Counted from the stretch's first letter, positions 26,941 to 36,942 are shown. The stretch is 64,000 nucleotides of DNA from Actinoalloteichus hoggarensis (GCF_002234535.1 NZ_CP022521.1:3286001-3350000), one strand, 5' to 3'. Numbers and translations are program-made. Notes: a model not told the origin generated them from the letters alone.

Positions 26941-27273
26941 GTGAGCTCAGGAGAACCGATTTCCGGGCAGGCGCAGGAACTCCGACGGGGCACCGTCGTC
27001 CTGGCCTGTCTGGCGCTGCTCGACGAGCCGCAGTACGGCTACGCCCTCTTGGAGACACTCGCCGAGGCAGGCATCCCCGTCGACGGCAACACCCTCTACC
27101 CGTTGCTGCGCAGGCTGGAGAAGCAGGGACTGCTCACCAGCGAGTGGAACACCGACGAGTCCCGGCCGCGAAAGTTCTACCGAGTGAGCGGCGCCGGTGC
27201 CGAGGCCCGCGCGGTGCTGGTCCGCGAGTGGCAGGACCTGGTCGCCTCGATGTCACGACTGATCAAGGAGTAA
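26941..27273 (+). CDS. PadR-family transcriptional regulator
   Basis: 110 residues: a winged helix (LRRGTVVLACLALLDEPQYGYALLETLAEAGIPVDGNTLYPLLRRLEKQGLLTSEW) and a short C-terminal dimer helix, the s2 PadR layout. GTG 26941 is taken as start; GTG 26932 would add three residues; neither has an SD. It is three bases upstream of a membrane-protein gene with an HAAS-like domain. PadR plus HAAS-type protein is a common actinobacterial pair in which the regulator controls the membrane protein. Confidence 0.87.
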   Translation: MSSGEPISGQAQELRRGTVVLACLALLDEPQYGYALLETLAEAGIPVDGNTLYPLLRRLEKQGLLTSEWNTDESRPRKFYRVSGAGAEARAVLVREWQDLVASMSRLIKE

Positions 27274-27276
27274 TTC

Positions 27277-28224
27277 ATGAGCACCACCGCGTTGACCGAC
27301 CGCTACGTGCACGAAGTCGTCCGGCGGCTCCCGACCGGCCAGCGTTCCGACGTCGCCGCGGAACTCCGCGCCACGATCGCCGACACCGTCGAGGCCCGCT
27401 ACCCCCGCACCGAGGACGGCGAGCGTGCCGTGCTGGCCGAGATGGGCGACCCGATACGACTGGCCGCGCGTTACGCGGACCGGCCGGTGGCGCTGATCGG
27501 CGGTGAGCTCTATCCGACCTATCTGCGGCTGCTGGCGGTACTGCTCTCCACCGCCTTACCCGCGGCCGTCGCCGTGCTGGTCGCGCTCGACGTCGTCGAC
27601 GGCGGCGACCTCGGCTCAGCCGTCGCCACCGGGCTCGGCGCGACGTTCATGATCGGCATCCAGCTCTTCGGCTGGACCACCGTGGTCTTCGCTCTGTACC
27701 AGCGGTTCCGACACGATGCCTCGAGGATCACTCGGCACTGGACACCGGACGACCTCCCCGATTTCCGAAAGCGGGACGAGCGTGCCACCGGATCGTGGGC
27801 GTCCGCGGTCTGGTCCATTCTGCTGATCGGGCTCATCGTCTGGCAGCACGTCGCCCGGCCGTATCGCGCCGACGACCCCACGGGCCGGATCGAGCGAGTC
27901 GCCGTGCTCGACCCCGCGCTGTGGTCGGGCTGGATCTGGCCCATCCTCACCGGGCTGGCGGCCGTCGCGGTGCTTGAACTGGCCCGCATCGCCGCACGCG
28001 GCTGGACGATGCGCCTGGCCCTCGGCTACGCCGCCGCCGAGACCGTGTTCGCACTGCCGTTGATCTGGGTGCTGCACGATCAGCGCCTCTTCAACGAGGT
28101 CTTCCTCACCGACATCAACGGAAGATGGGAGACCCCGGACGCCTTCTACACCGTCACGGCCCTGGGAGTGCTGCTGATCAGCGCGAACGCGGTGTACAGC
28201 CGCTTCCGGCAGGCACGCGGCTGA
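27277..28224 (+). CDS. membrane protein with N-terminal HAAS/permease-prefix domain
   Basis: 315 residues. The first 80 residues (YVHEVVRRLPTGQRSDVAAELRATIADTVE through MGDPIRLAARYADRP) form the helical HAAS-like domain found next to PadR regulators. After it come about six hydrophobic segments (LRLLAVLLSTALPAAVAVLVAL, FMIGIQLFGWTTVVFALY, SILLIGLIVWQHV, WIWPILTGLAAVAVLELARI and two more). Cytoplasmic membrane; function unknown, often stress related. Start ATG follows AAGGAG. Confidence 0.85.
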   Translation: MSTTALTDRYVHEVVRRLPTGQRSDVAAELRATIADTVEARYPRTEDGERAVLAEMGDPIRLAARYADRPVALIGGELYPTYLRLLAVLLSTALPAAVAVLVALDVVDGGDLGSAVATGLGATFMIGIQLFGWTTVVFALYQRFRHDASRITRHWTPDDLPDFRKRDERATGSWASAVWSILLIGLIVWQHVARPYRADDPTGRIERVAVLDPALWSGWIWPILTGLAAVAVLELARIAARGWTMRLALGYAAAETVFALPLIWVLHDQRLFNEVFLTDINGRWETPDAFYTVTALGVLLISANAVYSRFRQARG

Positions 28225-28801
28225 CACCGGTCCGGCGGAGATCCTCAGCCCACAGAGCAAGTGCCGTGCGTCACGCCACGCACCCTCGTCGACCGAACGA
28301 ACGGACATGGGTCGCGTATCCACACCGGTGACTACGAGGTCGATGATGAGACGGGCGGGCTGAATCGTGACGACTCCAACGCCACCTGCCGTGCCCCCGT
28401 CCCCGATCGGCGGCCGGCACTCCGACGCCCGCGACGGCACCGCCGTCGACGGGCACCTGATCGACACCGACGAACCGGGCCACGATCTCCCCCACATCAC
28501 CCACCCCTTCCGCAGATTCGACGACCGGGTGCCCGCCCTGCCCGCCGCGGACGGCGGTGCCGGCCACCACGCTGGACCTCGCGCCCGGCGCGGTGTTCCT
28601 CGGCGCCATCGCCCCAGCCGCGGCACCGGCCGCCACCGGACCGCGCCGACACGGTGGCGCGGCACCTCGAGAAAAGAGTCCCTGACGGCCGTCACCCGCC
28701 GGGTCCGCTATGCCGCGCCGGTCATGGTCGAGACCGACTGCGACGACGACACGACCGGCCGCTCAGCTCCTTTGCCGTGGTCGGCACGGTGACGCCGGCA
28801 G
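28225..28801. other. intergenic; possible decayed short gene
   Basis: No intact gene. From a GTG at 28367 about 60 codons have good actinomycete codon bias (ending near the text FDDRVPALPAADGG), after which the bias jumps to another frame (TLDLAPGAVFLGAIAP). This suggests a frameshifted small gene, but no family is recognised. Confidence 0.35.
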
Positions 28802-29821
28802 TCAGCGGCGGCGCAGTGCCGGGTTGAGCAACGCGGGCGGGGTGTCGTTCTTCTCGTGCGCGGCCAGATCGGTGCCGGGGGCGACGATCGCGTCGATCGC
28901 GTCGAGCAGGTCGGCGGAGAGCATGGTGTCGGCGGCGGCGAGATGCGAGTGCAGGTGGTCCAGTGTGCGCGGACCGATGAGCGCGCTGGTCACGGCGGGA
29001 TGCGCGGTCACGAATCCGAGCGCGAGCTGGATCATGGTCAGGCCGGCCTCGTCGGCGAGTGCGGCCAGTCGCTCGACGGCGTCGAGCTTGGCCCGGTTCG
29101 CGGGGACGGCGGTGTCGAAGCGATGCGGCATGAACGTGGAGCGGCTGGTGGTGATGTCCCGGCCCTCGCGGATCGCACCCGACAGCCAGCCTGAGGCCAA
29201 CGGACTCCACGCCAGCACACCGAGCCCGTACTGCTCGGTCACGGGCAGCACGTGGGTTTCGATCCCGCGCTGCAGGATCGAGTAGCCGGGCTGTTCGGTG
29301 ACGTATCGGCCCAGGTGATGCTCGCGGGCGGCCCACTGGGCCTGCACGATGCGGTAAGCGGGGAACGTCGAGGAGCCGAAGTAACGGATCTTTCCCGCGC
29401 GCCGCAGGTCGGTCAATGCCGACAGGGTCTCCTCGTCGCCGGCGCTCGGGTCCCATCGGTGAATCTGGTAGAGATCAACGTGGTCGACGCCGAGGCGGCG
29501 CAGGCTGTCGTCCAGCTCGGTGACCAGCCAGCGGCGCGAACTACCCTGGTGGTTACGTTCGTCGCTCATCGGCAGGCTCGCCTTCGTGGCCAGCACGATG
29601 TCCTCACGGCGGCCGACGATGGCCTTGCCGACCATCTCCTCCGACTCGCCGCCGCTGTACGCGTCGGCGGTGTCGATGACGTTGATGCCGGCTTCGAGAG
29701 CGGCATCGACCATGGCGATGGCTTCGTCCTGGGTGGTGCGGCCGATCCTGCCGAAGTTCATCGCGCCGAGCGCGAGCGAGCTGACCTGCACACCGGTGCG
29801 GCCCAAGGTGCGGTATCGCAT
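28802..29821 (-). CDS. aldo/keto reductase
   Basis: A 339-residue TIM-barrel NADPH reductase. Catalytic Asp/Tyr lie in DTADAYSGGESEEMVGKAI, Lys in VLATKASLP, His in VDLYQIHRWD; the cofactor loop is GPRTLDHLHSHLAA. It reduces aldehydes or ketones; substrate unknown. The ATG at 29821 has GGAGG ten bases before it and gives the normal N-terminus (MRYRTLGRTGVQVSSLALG). Divergent from a decayed TetR gene, with a cluster of dyads between them. Confidence 0.92.
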   Translation of the reverse strand: MRYRTLGRTGVQVSSLALGAMNFGRIGRTTQDEAIAMVDAALEAGINVIDTADAYSGGESEEMVGKAIVGRREDIVLATKASLPMSDERNHQGSSRRWLVTELDDSLRRLGVDHVDLYQIHRWDPSAGDEETLSALTDLRRAGKIRYFGSSTFPAYRIVQAQWAAREHHLGRYVTEQPGYSILQRGIETHVLPVTEQYGLGVLAWSPLASGWLSGAIREGRDITTSRSTFMPHRFDTAVPANRAKLDAVERLAALADEAGLTMIQLALGFVTAHPAVTSALIGPRTLDHLHSHLAAADTMLSADLLDAIDAIVAPGTDLAAHEKNDTPPALLNPALRRR

Positions 29822-29903
29822 GAGTCGTGTTCCTCCATCGCGGATGAAGCGTGGCGTCCGTCGTGGCCTCGCCCTCGGTCCTGCTCTGACATCACCATCA
29901 AGC

Positions 29904-29945
29904 GGAACCTTGTTCCACTTGAACATAACGGAACCCGATTCCGTT
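29904..29945. promoter_or_regulatory. cluster of three overlapping GGAAC/GTTCC dyads
   Basis: GGAAC-CTT-GTTCC (29904-29916), TGTTC-CACTT-GAACA (29911-29925) and AACGGAA-CCCGA-TTCCGTT (29927-29945) lie between the aldo/keto reductase gene and the decayed TetR gene. The last, a 7+7 dyad, is the typical size of a TetR operator. The dyads are intact although the presumed repressor is not. Confidence 0.6.
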
Positions 29946-29980
29946 TAGCAAGCGTGACAGCGAGGGGAACGGGGCGGTGA

Positions 29981-30631
29981 ATGACGGCGACCGAGACATC
30001 CGGCACGGGGCTCCGGCCCGTCGGGCGGACGCCCGGCGGAACAAGGAGGACTCCGCTCGACGCCGCCACCGCGGCCTTCCTCACGTCGCACACAGAAGCG
30101 TCGGTACACGACATCGCGGCCGAGGCCGGCCGGCGTCGGGTCGGGCACGGCCACGGCCTGTCGCCGCCTCCCGGCCGGGCCGATCTCAGCATTGCCGTGC
30201 ACCGCCACCAGTTCGACACCTGCACCGAGGCCGACCCGGCCCGCAACCAGGCCGACATCGCCATCACCCTTCGAACGACGGGTCGACCCCTTCACCGCCT
30301 TCCCAGCCACCGAACACGGGCTCACGGCCGCACCGCATACCGACGACCCCACCCGAGCCCGGCACGTCACTTCCCGCACCGCCCTCCGCCAGTGCGCGCC
30401 CGGAACCTCGCCGCCACCGCCGCCTTCGGCGACCGGCGACATCACAAGGTCATCGCCGGCCACGCTCGCATCCCGGCCGAGGTGGTCGGCGACCGACCAA
30501 CGGGCCCCGCGGAGAACACCCCGCGACCGCCACTCCCCGAGCGAAGCACGCGGACCTTCGGTCGGTGTCGGAGGCGTGGTCCGGGCGGGTGGTCGGCGGG
30601 CGGGTCGAACGTTAGTTTTGTTCACCACTGA
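29981..30631 (+). pseudogene. decayed TetR-family regulator
   Basis: In the first frame the text PLDAATAAFLTSHTEASVHDIAAEAG matches the TetR HTH, and GRADLSIAVHRHQFDTCTEADPARN matches the region after the HTH (usually RHFPTRADLxxAVYRHQ). The recognition helix between them is scrambled. From about 30260 the homology moves to another frame (SPFERRVDPFTAFPATEHGLTAA). At least two indels are implied, so no functional repressor is made. End is approximate. Confidence 0.7.
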
Positions 30632-30696
30632 AGCGATGGAGGTAATCGGAATCAGAGTCGGCCGGTCGGCCCGCATCGGACGGGGATGGACACCGA

Positions 30697-31395
30697 TCAG
30701 GGCCCGGTCGAGCCGCCGACCACGGCGTCGGTCTCGCCGACGACCTTCTTGTCCGCGTTCTCGGCGGGCAGCAGCGCGGAGAGGTCACCGTTGTTGTCGT
30801 TCACTCGGATCACGAAGGGCCGCAGCGACGTGTAGCGCACCACGCTCAGCGAGGCGGGATCGACGACGAGACGCTGGAACCCGTCCAGGTGAGTACACAG
30901 GGCGTCGGCGAGGATCGCCTTGATCACGTCACCGTGGCTGCACGCCAGCCACACCGCGTCGGCGCCGTGGGTCTCGGTGATCCGCCGGTCATGCTCCCGG
31001 ATCGCCTCGACGGCCCTGGTCTGCACCTGCGCGAGCCCCTCCCCCTCCGGGAACACCGCCGCCGAGGGATGCTGCTGCACGACCGACCACAGCTCCTCCT
31101 TGGCGAGGTCGTGCAGGGATCGTCCGGTCCAGGCTCCATAGTCGACCTCGGCCAGGCGGGGGTCGACGGTCGGCTCGACGTCCCGGTCGCCGAGCAACGG
31201 CCGCAGCGTGTCCTGACAGCGCTCCAACGGCGACGTGACCACGTCGACGAGAGGGACGTCCGCCAGCCTGGCCACCAGCTCGGTGGCCTGGGCCACGCCG
31301 ACCTCGTGCAGTCGCACTCCCGGTGTCCGGCCCGCGAGCACACCCGCCCCGTTCGCGGTGGACCGGGCGTGCCGAAGCAGGATCACAGTGGCCAT
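30697..31395 (-). CDS. histidine phosphatase (phosphoglycerate mutase-like) family protein
   Basis: A 232-residue protein with the RHG-type motif LLRHARSTANGAGVLAG (catalytic His8), a second Arg in SPLERCQDT and the distal His in WLACSHGDVIKAIL. It belongs to the actinobacterial MSMEG_4193/Rv2135c-like group. Real activity (acid phosphatase or mutase) is unproved. It lies a few hundred bases downstream of uppP on the same strand, as in mycobacteria (Rv2135c-Rv2136c, from memory). Confidence 0.9.
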   Translation of the reverse strand: MATVILLRHARSTANGAGVLAGRTPGVRLHEVGVAQATELVARLADVPLVDVVTSPLERCQDTLRPLLGDRDVEPTVDPRLAEVDYGAWTGRSLHDLAKEELWSVVQQHPSAAVFPEGEGLAQVQTRAVEAIREHDRRITETHGADAVWLACSHGDVIKAILADALCTHLDGFQRLVVDPASLSVVRYTSLRPFVIRVNDNNGDLSALLPAENADKKVVGETDAVVGGSTGP

Positions 31396-31716
31396 GTCAC
31401 CAGCCTACTGACGCCGCACCGCTCGTTCCTCACGACGGGCACGCCCGCCGGAAGCGGCCTTCAAGGGCCCCGACAGGAGGATGTCGGAGCGCCCGCCGGA
31501 GCAACGCGCGGCCCGCGCACCCACGGCGCCGGCCTCGGGGCGAGTCAGGGACCACGCTCCTCACTCGGCCGCGCCCGGGCATCGGGCCGCAGGGGGAACG
31601 GGCTCTTCCGCATCACCGGGATCGCGGCACGCCACGACGCCACCAAGAAGCCCACCGGCCCCTCACACACGAACGGGGGCCGACACCAGGTGCCGACCCC
31701 CGTTCGCGACGCGCCG
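31396..31716. other. intergenic between uppP and histidine phosphatase gene
   Basis: It contains the strong uppP terminator (31670-31706). The rest shows no feature; the phosphatase gene therefore probably has its own promoter. Confidence 0.5.
31670..31706 (-). terminator. intrinsic terminator downstream of uppP
   Basis: Ten-base stem CGAACGGGGG / CCCCCGTTCG encloses an inner partly paired 17-base region with CACC/GGTG pairing. It begins 11 bases after the uppP stop codon. There is no T-tract, as usual for actinomycetes. Confidence 0.7.
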
Positions 31717-32550
31717 TCAGCCCGCGCTGATCACCCCGGTGGAGAGCAGCACGAGAACCAGCACGCCGAGGGCGATCCGGTACCAGACGAACAGGTACAC
31801 GCTGTGCCGCTCCACGTACCTCATCAGCCACGCGATGATCGCGTAGCCCACCGCGCCCGCCACCAGCGTGGCGACCAGCATCTGAGCCCAGGTCGGCTGG
31901 AGACCCGGCCCGCCCGTCTCGAACACCTCCGGCAGCTCGGACAGTCCGGAGGCGACGACCGCCGGAATGGCCAGCAGGAAGGAGAACCGCACCGCGGTGG
32001 GCCGGTCCAGCCCGAGGAACAGGCCTGCCGTGATGGTCCCGCCCGACCGAGACACTCCGGGGATCAGTGCCATCGACTGGGCGAAGCCCATGATGATTCC
32101 GTCCTTGAGCGTCAGCTGAGTCATCGGCCTGCGCTGTCTGCCCAGGTACTCGGCGAGTCCGAGGAGGATGCCGAACACGATGAGCGTGGTGGCGATGAGC
32201 CACAGGTTTCGTGCGGTGGTGCGAATCTGATCGGCGAAGAGCAGTCCCAGCACGCCGATCGGAATGGTGCCGATCACCACGTACCACGCCAGCTTGTAGT
32301 CGGGCGTCTGTCGCACGCTGCTGTCACGGAAGCCCCGCAACCACACCATGAACAGGCGTCCGATGTCCTTGGCGAAGTAGATCAACACCGCCGCCTCGGT
32401 GCCCAGCTGGGTGACGGCGGTGAAAGAGGCGCCTGCGTCCTCTCTGAAGAAGAGCTCCGAGACGATCCGAAGATGCCCGGAGGAGGAGACCGGAAGAAAC
32501 TCCGTGAGACCCTGGACCATTCCGAGGACCAGGGCTTCCAACCACGTCAC
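31717..32550 (-). CDS. uppP: undecaprenyl-diphosphate phosphatase
   Basis: A 277-residue polytopic membrane protein with the two BacA/UppP signatures: [11 protein letters not shown] (Glu17, Ser22-24, His26) and PGVSRSG. It dephosphorylates undecaprenyl pyrophosphate to recycle the lipid carrier for peptidoglycan and other wall polymers, and confers bacitracin tolerance. Start GTG with AGGAG seven bases before; its first base overlaps the last base of the LLM oxidoreductase stop codon, so the two genes are coupled. Confidence 0.95.
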   Translation of the reverse strand: MTWLEALVLGMVQGLTEFLPVSSSGHLRIVSELFFREDAGASFTAVTQLGTEAAVLIYFAKDIGRLFMVWLRGFRDSSVRQTPDYKLAWYVVIGTIPIGVLGLLFADQIRTTARNLWLIATTLIVFGILLGLAEYLGRQRRPMTQLTLKDGIIMGFAQSMALIPGVSRSGGTITAGLFLGLDRPTAVRFSFLLAIPAVVASGLSELPEVFETGGPGLQPTWAQMLVATLVAGAVGYAIIAWLMRYVERHSVYLFVWYRIALGVLVLVLLSTGVISAG

Positions 32551-33596
32551 TAACTCACTCCTGCAAGGTCAAGAGCCTCGACGGCAAGACGAAGGGTTTC
32601 GACTCCCCGCGACGGATCTTGCAGCATCGGAGTGACGGACAAGGTGGTGACCCCCACCTGGGCGAAGGCCTGCATCCGGTCTGCTATCCGCTCGACAGGC
32701 CCCAGCAGAGCGATGGCGTCCAGGAACTCCACCGGCACCGCGGCCATGGCGCCCGTGTAGTCCCGCTCCAGGTAGAGCCGCTGTATCTCCGCCGCCGCCT
32801 CGCCGAACCCCATGCGTGTGGCCAGGTCCTTGTAGAAGTTCTGCTTCCGGCTGCCCATGCCGCCGACGTACAGCGCCGCGTAGCCGCGGACCGCATCGGC
32901 GCAGGCGCGCCAGTCCTCCCCGGGACAGATCGGGACGGTGGGCACCACGTCGAAGCCGGCAGGCTCGCGTCCCGCACGTGCTCGACCGGTCCGCAGATGC
33001 CCCAGCTGCTCCGTCGCGTGCTCCGGCGAGAGGAAGACCGCGAGCCACCCGTCGGCGATCTCGCCGGCCAGTTCGGTGTTCCTGGGGCCGATGCTCGCCA
33101 GGTACACCGGGATGTCCTCGCGCACCGGATGCACCGTCAGCTTCAACGCCGCTCCCGGACCGTCCGGCAGCGGAAGTCGATAGTGCTCCCCCTCGTAGCG
33201 CAGCCGCCCACGGCTCAACGCGGCCCGGACGATCTCGACGTACTCCCTGGTGCGCCCCAGCGGCTTGGCGAATCGGACGCCGTGCCAGCCTTCGGAGACC
33301 TGCGGCCCGGACACGCCGAGGCCGAGACGGAAGCGGCCCTGCGACAGCGTGTCCAGCGTCGCGGCGGTCATCGCGGTGGCGGCAGGCGTCCGTGCCGGGA
33401 TCTGCATGACGGCACTGCCCAATCCGATCCGCGTGGTCCGCGCGCCGATCCACGACAACACGCTCGGCGCGTCGGACCCGTAGGCCTCCGCCACCCAGAC
33501 CACGTCGTAGCCGAGCCGGTCCGCCTCCACGGCCAGCTCCAGGTTGTGGTGGTCGTTGCCCATTCCCCAGTACCCGAGATTCAGCCCAAGTCGCAC
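32550..33596 (-). CDS. LLM-class F420-dependent oxidoreductase
   Basis: A 348-residue luciferase-like TIM barrel ([53 protein letters not shown]). The pattern is that of the actinobacterial F420-dependent methylene-H4MPT-reductase-like group. It transfers hydride between F420H2 and an unknown substrate. The GTG at 33596 gives the normal N-terminus; upstream frame text is noise. It is upstream of and overlapping uppP, so a link with envelope lipid metabolism is possible but unproved. Confidence 0.88.
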   Translation of the reverse strand: MRLGLNLGYWGMGNDHHNLELAVEADRLGYDVVWVAEAYGSDAPSVLSWIGARTTRIGLGSAVMQIPARTPAATAMTAATLDTLSQGRFRLGLGVSGPQVSEGWHGVRFAKPLGRTREYVEIVRAALSRGRLRYEGEHYRLPLPDGPGAALKLTVHPVREDIPVYLASIGPRNTELAGEIADGWLAVFLSPEHATEQLGHLRTGRARAGREPAGFDVVPTVPICPGEDWRACADAVRGYAALYVGGMGSRKQNFYKDLATRMGFGEAAAEIQRLYLERDYTGAMAAVPVEFLDAIALLGPVERIADRMQAFAQVGVTTLSVTPMLQDPSRGVETLRLAVEALDLAGVS

Positions 33597-33834
33597 CCGC
33601 CGAACCCTACCGACGAGTAACCGAGTGGAACAGCCCACACACGCAGGAGACCGCCCCGACCGACATCCGCGACGGCTCCGCCGGACGGACCCGGCCCCTA
33701 CGACGATCGTTCGACCCGCCGCCGATCGAGTGACGCGCATCATGATCCGTTTCCGGATCCTTTGTCGATCATCGTCCACACTGTCCAATTTCCCGCCCTC
33801 CTGGACTGACCGTCGAACTGATTACCATTCCCGC

Positions 33835-34608
33835 ATGGCTGACACCTCTGGGGGAGTGAAACCGTCCGATACCAGACCGAGAATGACTCGTCGACGCCTC
33901 TTCGGATTAGGCGCGGCGGCCATCGCCGGCCTCGCCCTGACCTCGCTCGCCGCCGCATCACCGGTCGCGGGACAGACGCCATCACCTGCGCCGACGCCGC
34001 GAACAGGCCGCCCGACCGACGCCGCGGCAGCCTGGCGGCTCCTTTCCGAGGGGAATGCCCGATTCGTCCGGGGGAATCCGCGATACTCTCACCAGGACGA
34101 GGCCTGGCGCGATTCTCTCGCAGCAGGACAGAACCCCTTTGCGACGGTACTGGGCTGCGCGGATTCCCGAGTTCCGCCGGAGATTCTCTTCGACCGGGGA
34201 TTCGGCGATCTCTTCACCGTCCGTTCGGCGGGCGAGGTGCTCGACGACGCCGTGGTGGGCAGCATCGAGTATGGCGTCGAGCACGCGGGGACCCCGCTCG
34301 TGGTGATCCTCGGCCATGCCCGATGCGGCGCGGTGGCCGCCGCGATCGACACCGTCGACGGCGAAGGACACCTCGAGGGCGACATCAGCTCGCTGGTGCG
34401 CGACGTGGAGGCCGCCGTCCGCGCGACTCCGCCCGACGCCGACGCCGACGCCTTCCTCGCGGCCTGCGTCCGGACGCAGGCCCGCCGGGTGGCCGCGATG
34501 CTCCTGGAGCGCTCCGAGATCGTCCGTGACGCCGTCCAGCACCACGGTGTGCGGATCGTCACGGCCGTCTACGAGCTGACGACCGGTCGGGTCGAGCGAC
34601 TCCCCTGA
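33835..34608 (+). CDS. Tat-exported beta-carbonic anhydrase
   Basis: 257 residues. Tat signal peptide: TRRRLFGLGAAAIAGLALTSLAAA (shown to 41; twin Arg at 19-21) with likely cleavage after the Ala-rich stretch. The mature enzyme has the zinc ligands Cys108, His161 and Cys164 and the Asp110/Arg112 dyad (CADSR; GHARCGA). It hydrates CO2 outside the membrane, or at the wall. Start ATG at 33835 is set by the signal peptide; no strong SD. Confidence 0.9.
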   Translation: MADTSGGVKPSDTRPRMTRRRLFGLGAAAIAGLALTSLAAASPVAGQTPSPAPTPRTGRPTDAAAAWRLLSEGNARFVRGNPRYSHQDEAWRDSLAAGQNPFATVLGCADSRVPPEILFDRGFGDLFTVRSAGEVLDDAVVGSIEYGVEHAGTPLVVILGHARCGAVAAAIDTVDGEGHLEGDISSLVRDVEAAVRATPPDADADAFLAACVRTQARRVAAMLLERSEIVRDAVQHHGVRIVTAVYELTTGRVERLP

Positions 34609-34713
34609 GGTCGCGGACCCGCCCCGATGCGCTGCCCGGCACGCCGGGGCACCACCCGAGCGGGGCCGCCCCTCGGGCCTCAGGCGCCGGAGTCGATGAG
34701 GGATGCTGGACAG

Positions 34714-35772
34714 ATGCGACCAGCTCCGACCTCGACCAGCCTCGCCCGATCGACCGGAACCGCCACCGCCCCGCTGCGGCTCGTCGCGGTCCTGACCGCC
34801 GGAACAGCCCTGCTGACCGGCTGCTCCTTCGGCATGGCGGACGAGATCGTCGGCGAGGACCCGCTGCCTGTCTCGGCGGCGGCGGGCCCGGCCGACTCCC
34901 CCGAGCAGGCCGACGCCCCGGCGGGCGAGGTGCTTCCACTCGGCCGGGGCGGCGTCACCGCGGTGCACGTCGACGCGGCGAGCCGGACCCTCGTCGCCGC
35001 GCTGGCCGAGCCGCCGCACCTGGTGCTGGCCGACCTCTCCGACCCGCAGGACCCGCCGCGCGAGGTGCCGCTGCCCGGCCCCGCAGGCAGCCTCGAACCG
35101 ACCGGCGGCGGAGTGCGAGTCCCGGTCCCCGACGCGGACCTGCTCGTCGAGGTCGATCTCGAGACGGCGACGGCCGAGGAGATCGACCTGGGCGTCGCGG
35201 CGGTCTCGATCGCCGAATCGGCCGACACCACGGTCCTTGCCCATGCGGGGGGCACGGTAGGGCTGCGGGACGAGGCGGGCGACCACCGCGACGTGCCCGG
35301 CTTCACGGGCGTCACCGACGTGCTGACCGTCGAGGAGACCGTCTTCGCCCTCGACCGAGTGGAGAGCTCCCTGGTTCAGGTGAACCTGCCGGAGACTCGC
35401 AGAGGGCTGGCGCTGCGCGCGGGCGAGGGCGCCACCAACGCCGTGGCCGACCGCTTCGACCGGATCATCGTCACGGAGACCCGATCCGGTGAGCTGCTGG
35501 TGTTCTCCACCGAGCCCTTCCTGCTCCGGCAGCGCTACCCCGTGCCCGGCGGCCCCTACGCCGTGGCCTACGACGAGCAGCGTGACCTGGCGTGGGTGAC
35601 GCTGACCGAGACCAACGAGCTGGTCGGCTACGACGTCGCGGGCGGGGAGCCGGTCGAGAGTCACCGCTTCCCCAGCGTCCGTCAACCGAACTCGGTCACC
35701 GTGGATCAGGACACCGGCGCGGTGGTGGTGGGCTCCGCCACCGGAGAAGGGATACAGGTGGTGCATCCGTGA
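34714..35772 (+). CDS. LppL-like lipoprotein, beta-propeller type
   Basis: 352 residues. A signal peptide (APLRLVAVLTAGTALLTGC) ends in a lipobox with Cys37. The rest consists of repeated short beta-strand units (LVAALAEPPHLVLADLSDP; LLVEVDLETATAEEIDLG; RDLAWVTLTETNELVGYD), as in seven-bladed propellers. Start ATG 34714 is favoured by signal-peptide length; ATG 34696 and 34627 are in frame. The stop overlaps the DUF5703 gene (GTGA). Its place beside DUF5703 and near UppP matches mycobacterial lppL (Rv2138). Function unknown; outer face of the membrane. Confidence 0.85.
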   Translation: MRPAPTSTSLARSTGTATAPLRLVAVLTAGTALLTGCSFGMADEIVGEDPLPVSAAAGPADSPEQADAPAGEVLPLGRGGVTAVHVDAASRTLVAALAEPPHLVLADLSDPQDPPREVPLPGPAGSLEPTGGGVRVPVPDADLLVEVDLETATAEEIDLGVAAVSIAESADTTVLAHAGGTVGLRDEAGDHRDVPGFTGVTDVLTVEETVFALDRVESSLVQVNLPETRRGLALRAGEGATNAVADRFDRIIVTETRSGELLVFSTEPFLLRQRYPVPGGPYAVAYDEQRDLAWVTLTETNELVGYDVAGGEPVESHRFPSVRQPNSVTVDQDTGAVVVGSATGEGIQVVHP

Positions 35773-35984
35773 ACGACGAGGCCGTCATCGAAGGAGACTG
35801 GGAGTATCAGCCGCTGCGGCTGCCGCCAGGGGTCTCCCGGCGCACCGCGGCCGTGCAGCTCGCCATCCATGCCGAGTTCGCGGGTTGGGAACTGGCCCGC
35901 GTGCTGCTGTTCGGCGACGGCACCCGCAAGGTCTGGCTGCGGCGGCGGCGCAGCGCGGTGGGCATCCCCGGCCTCTTCACCTGA
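35769..35984 (+). CDS. DUF5703 family small protein
   Basis: A 71-residue protein (EGDWEYQPLRLPPGVSRRTAAVQLAIHAEFAGWELARVLLFGDGTRKVWLRRRR in pieces). This small all-in-one domain is conserved in Actinobacteria in the uppP/lppL region (compare Rv2137c). Positively charged C-terminus; no signal peptide. GTG overlaps the lipoprotein stop. Function unknown. Confidence 0.85.
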   Translation: MNDEAVIEGDWEYQPLRLPPGVSRRTAAVQLAIHAEFAGWELARVLLFGDGTRKVWLRRRRSAVGIPGLFT

Positions 35985-36199
35985 GACGGCAGACTCGTAC
36001 TCCCGACGCGGGGCGTCCCCGCCGCTGCCCGCGGGCCGGGACGCTGGGGGCGCGCGTACCGATCGGGCCCACGGGTGCCGTCCGGGCCTCCGGATGACGA
36101 TGACGCCTGGACGGGGCGTCTCGGCGATGACGGCGTCTGAACCGCGACGGCGACCCGCGTCACTCTCCATGGCGACCCCCGCACCACGGCAGCCCCACG

Positions 36200-36469
36200 T
36201 CAGGACGGCGTCCGGGCAGGCACCGCGACGACGGCGCGGAGAGACGTCAGGCCGGCGGCGCGGTCGGAGCCCGCAGGCGCGTCGTGGGCACCGGTGCTCC
36301 GCGCGGCGACAGCCGCCTGGGCAGGCCGCGCGAACCGTCGACCACCCGGACCGGTCTCGGCGGGCATGCTCCACTCAGGCGAGCGACCCGCGATCACGGC
36401 CTCCCTGCCCTCCACCGGATGCCTGATGAGGTCGAGCCCTGCCCCGACCGGGGCGCCGTTCTTCGCCAT
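36200..36469 (-). CDS. hypothetical 89-residue protein
   Basis: An ATG at 36469 has AGGAG eight bases before it, and the codons to the TGA at 36200 show strong third-position GC bias. Text begins MAKNGAPVGAGLDLIRHPVEG. No family, signal or membrane segment recognised. It may be a real small gene or chance in high-GC DNA. Confidence 0.4.
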   Translation of the reverse strand: MAKNGAPVGAGLDLIRHPVEGREAVIAGRSPEWSMPAETGPGGRRFARPAQAAVAARSTGAHDAPAGSDRAAGLTSLRAVVAVPARTPS

Positions 36470-36942
36470 CGCCGGTTCTCCTGATGCCGAGGCCCGCCCG
36501 GCGGCCGAGGCGCCACACCCCCGGAGGGCGCGTCGGCCCCGCCGCCACGCGGCCCGATCCGCTGTTCCGAGGCCGCAGCCGACACCGTCCGCGGCGACCC
36601 GGACCCGCCGTCGACGCCTGTCGGCCGCCTCAACCTGGGAGCCTCGGCTGCCGCTCCCACGGAGCGGTCGCCAGCCGAGAACACCGAAGCGGCAGGCGAG
36701 CCGGTCCCCCTGAGCAGCCCCGAGAACGAGCAGCGGCCGCCGCTCCGCAGCCGGCAGAGCCGCTATGCCCGACCGCCTCGCCCTACGAACTCGTACCGCC
36801 GGGGCAGAGGCCCACGCGATGAACCGCCGCGCCGACCGGCCCGACCGCGGACGACTCGACGCGATGACGTCCGCCCTCGGTGGATCACCCAGCGCGGCGA
36901 CCGCCGTGCCCGCCTGTCGGCGGAGCAGGGCCGCCGACGGAC
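36470..36942. other. intergenic, no gene seen
   Basis: This lies where related actinobacteria keep pyrD or a PEBP-family gene between DUF5703 and the M20 peptidase. Neither is recognisable here, even as a remnant. Confidence 0.4.
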
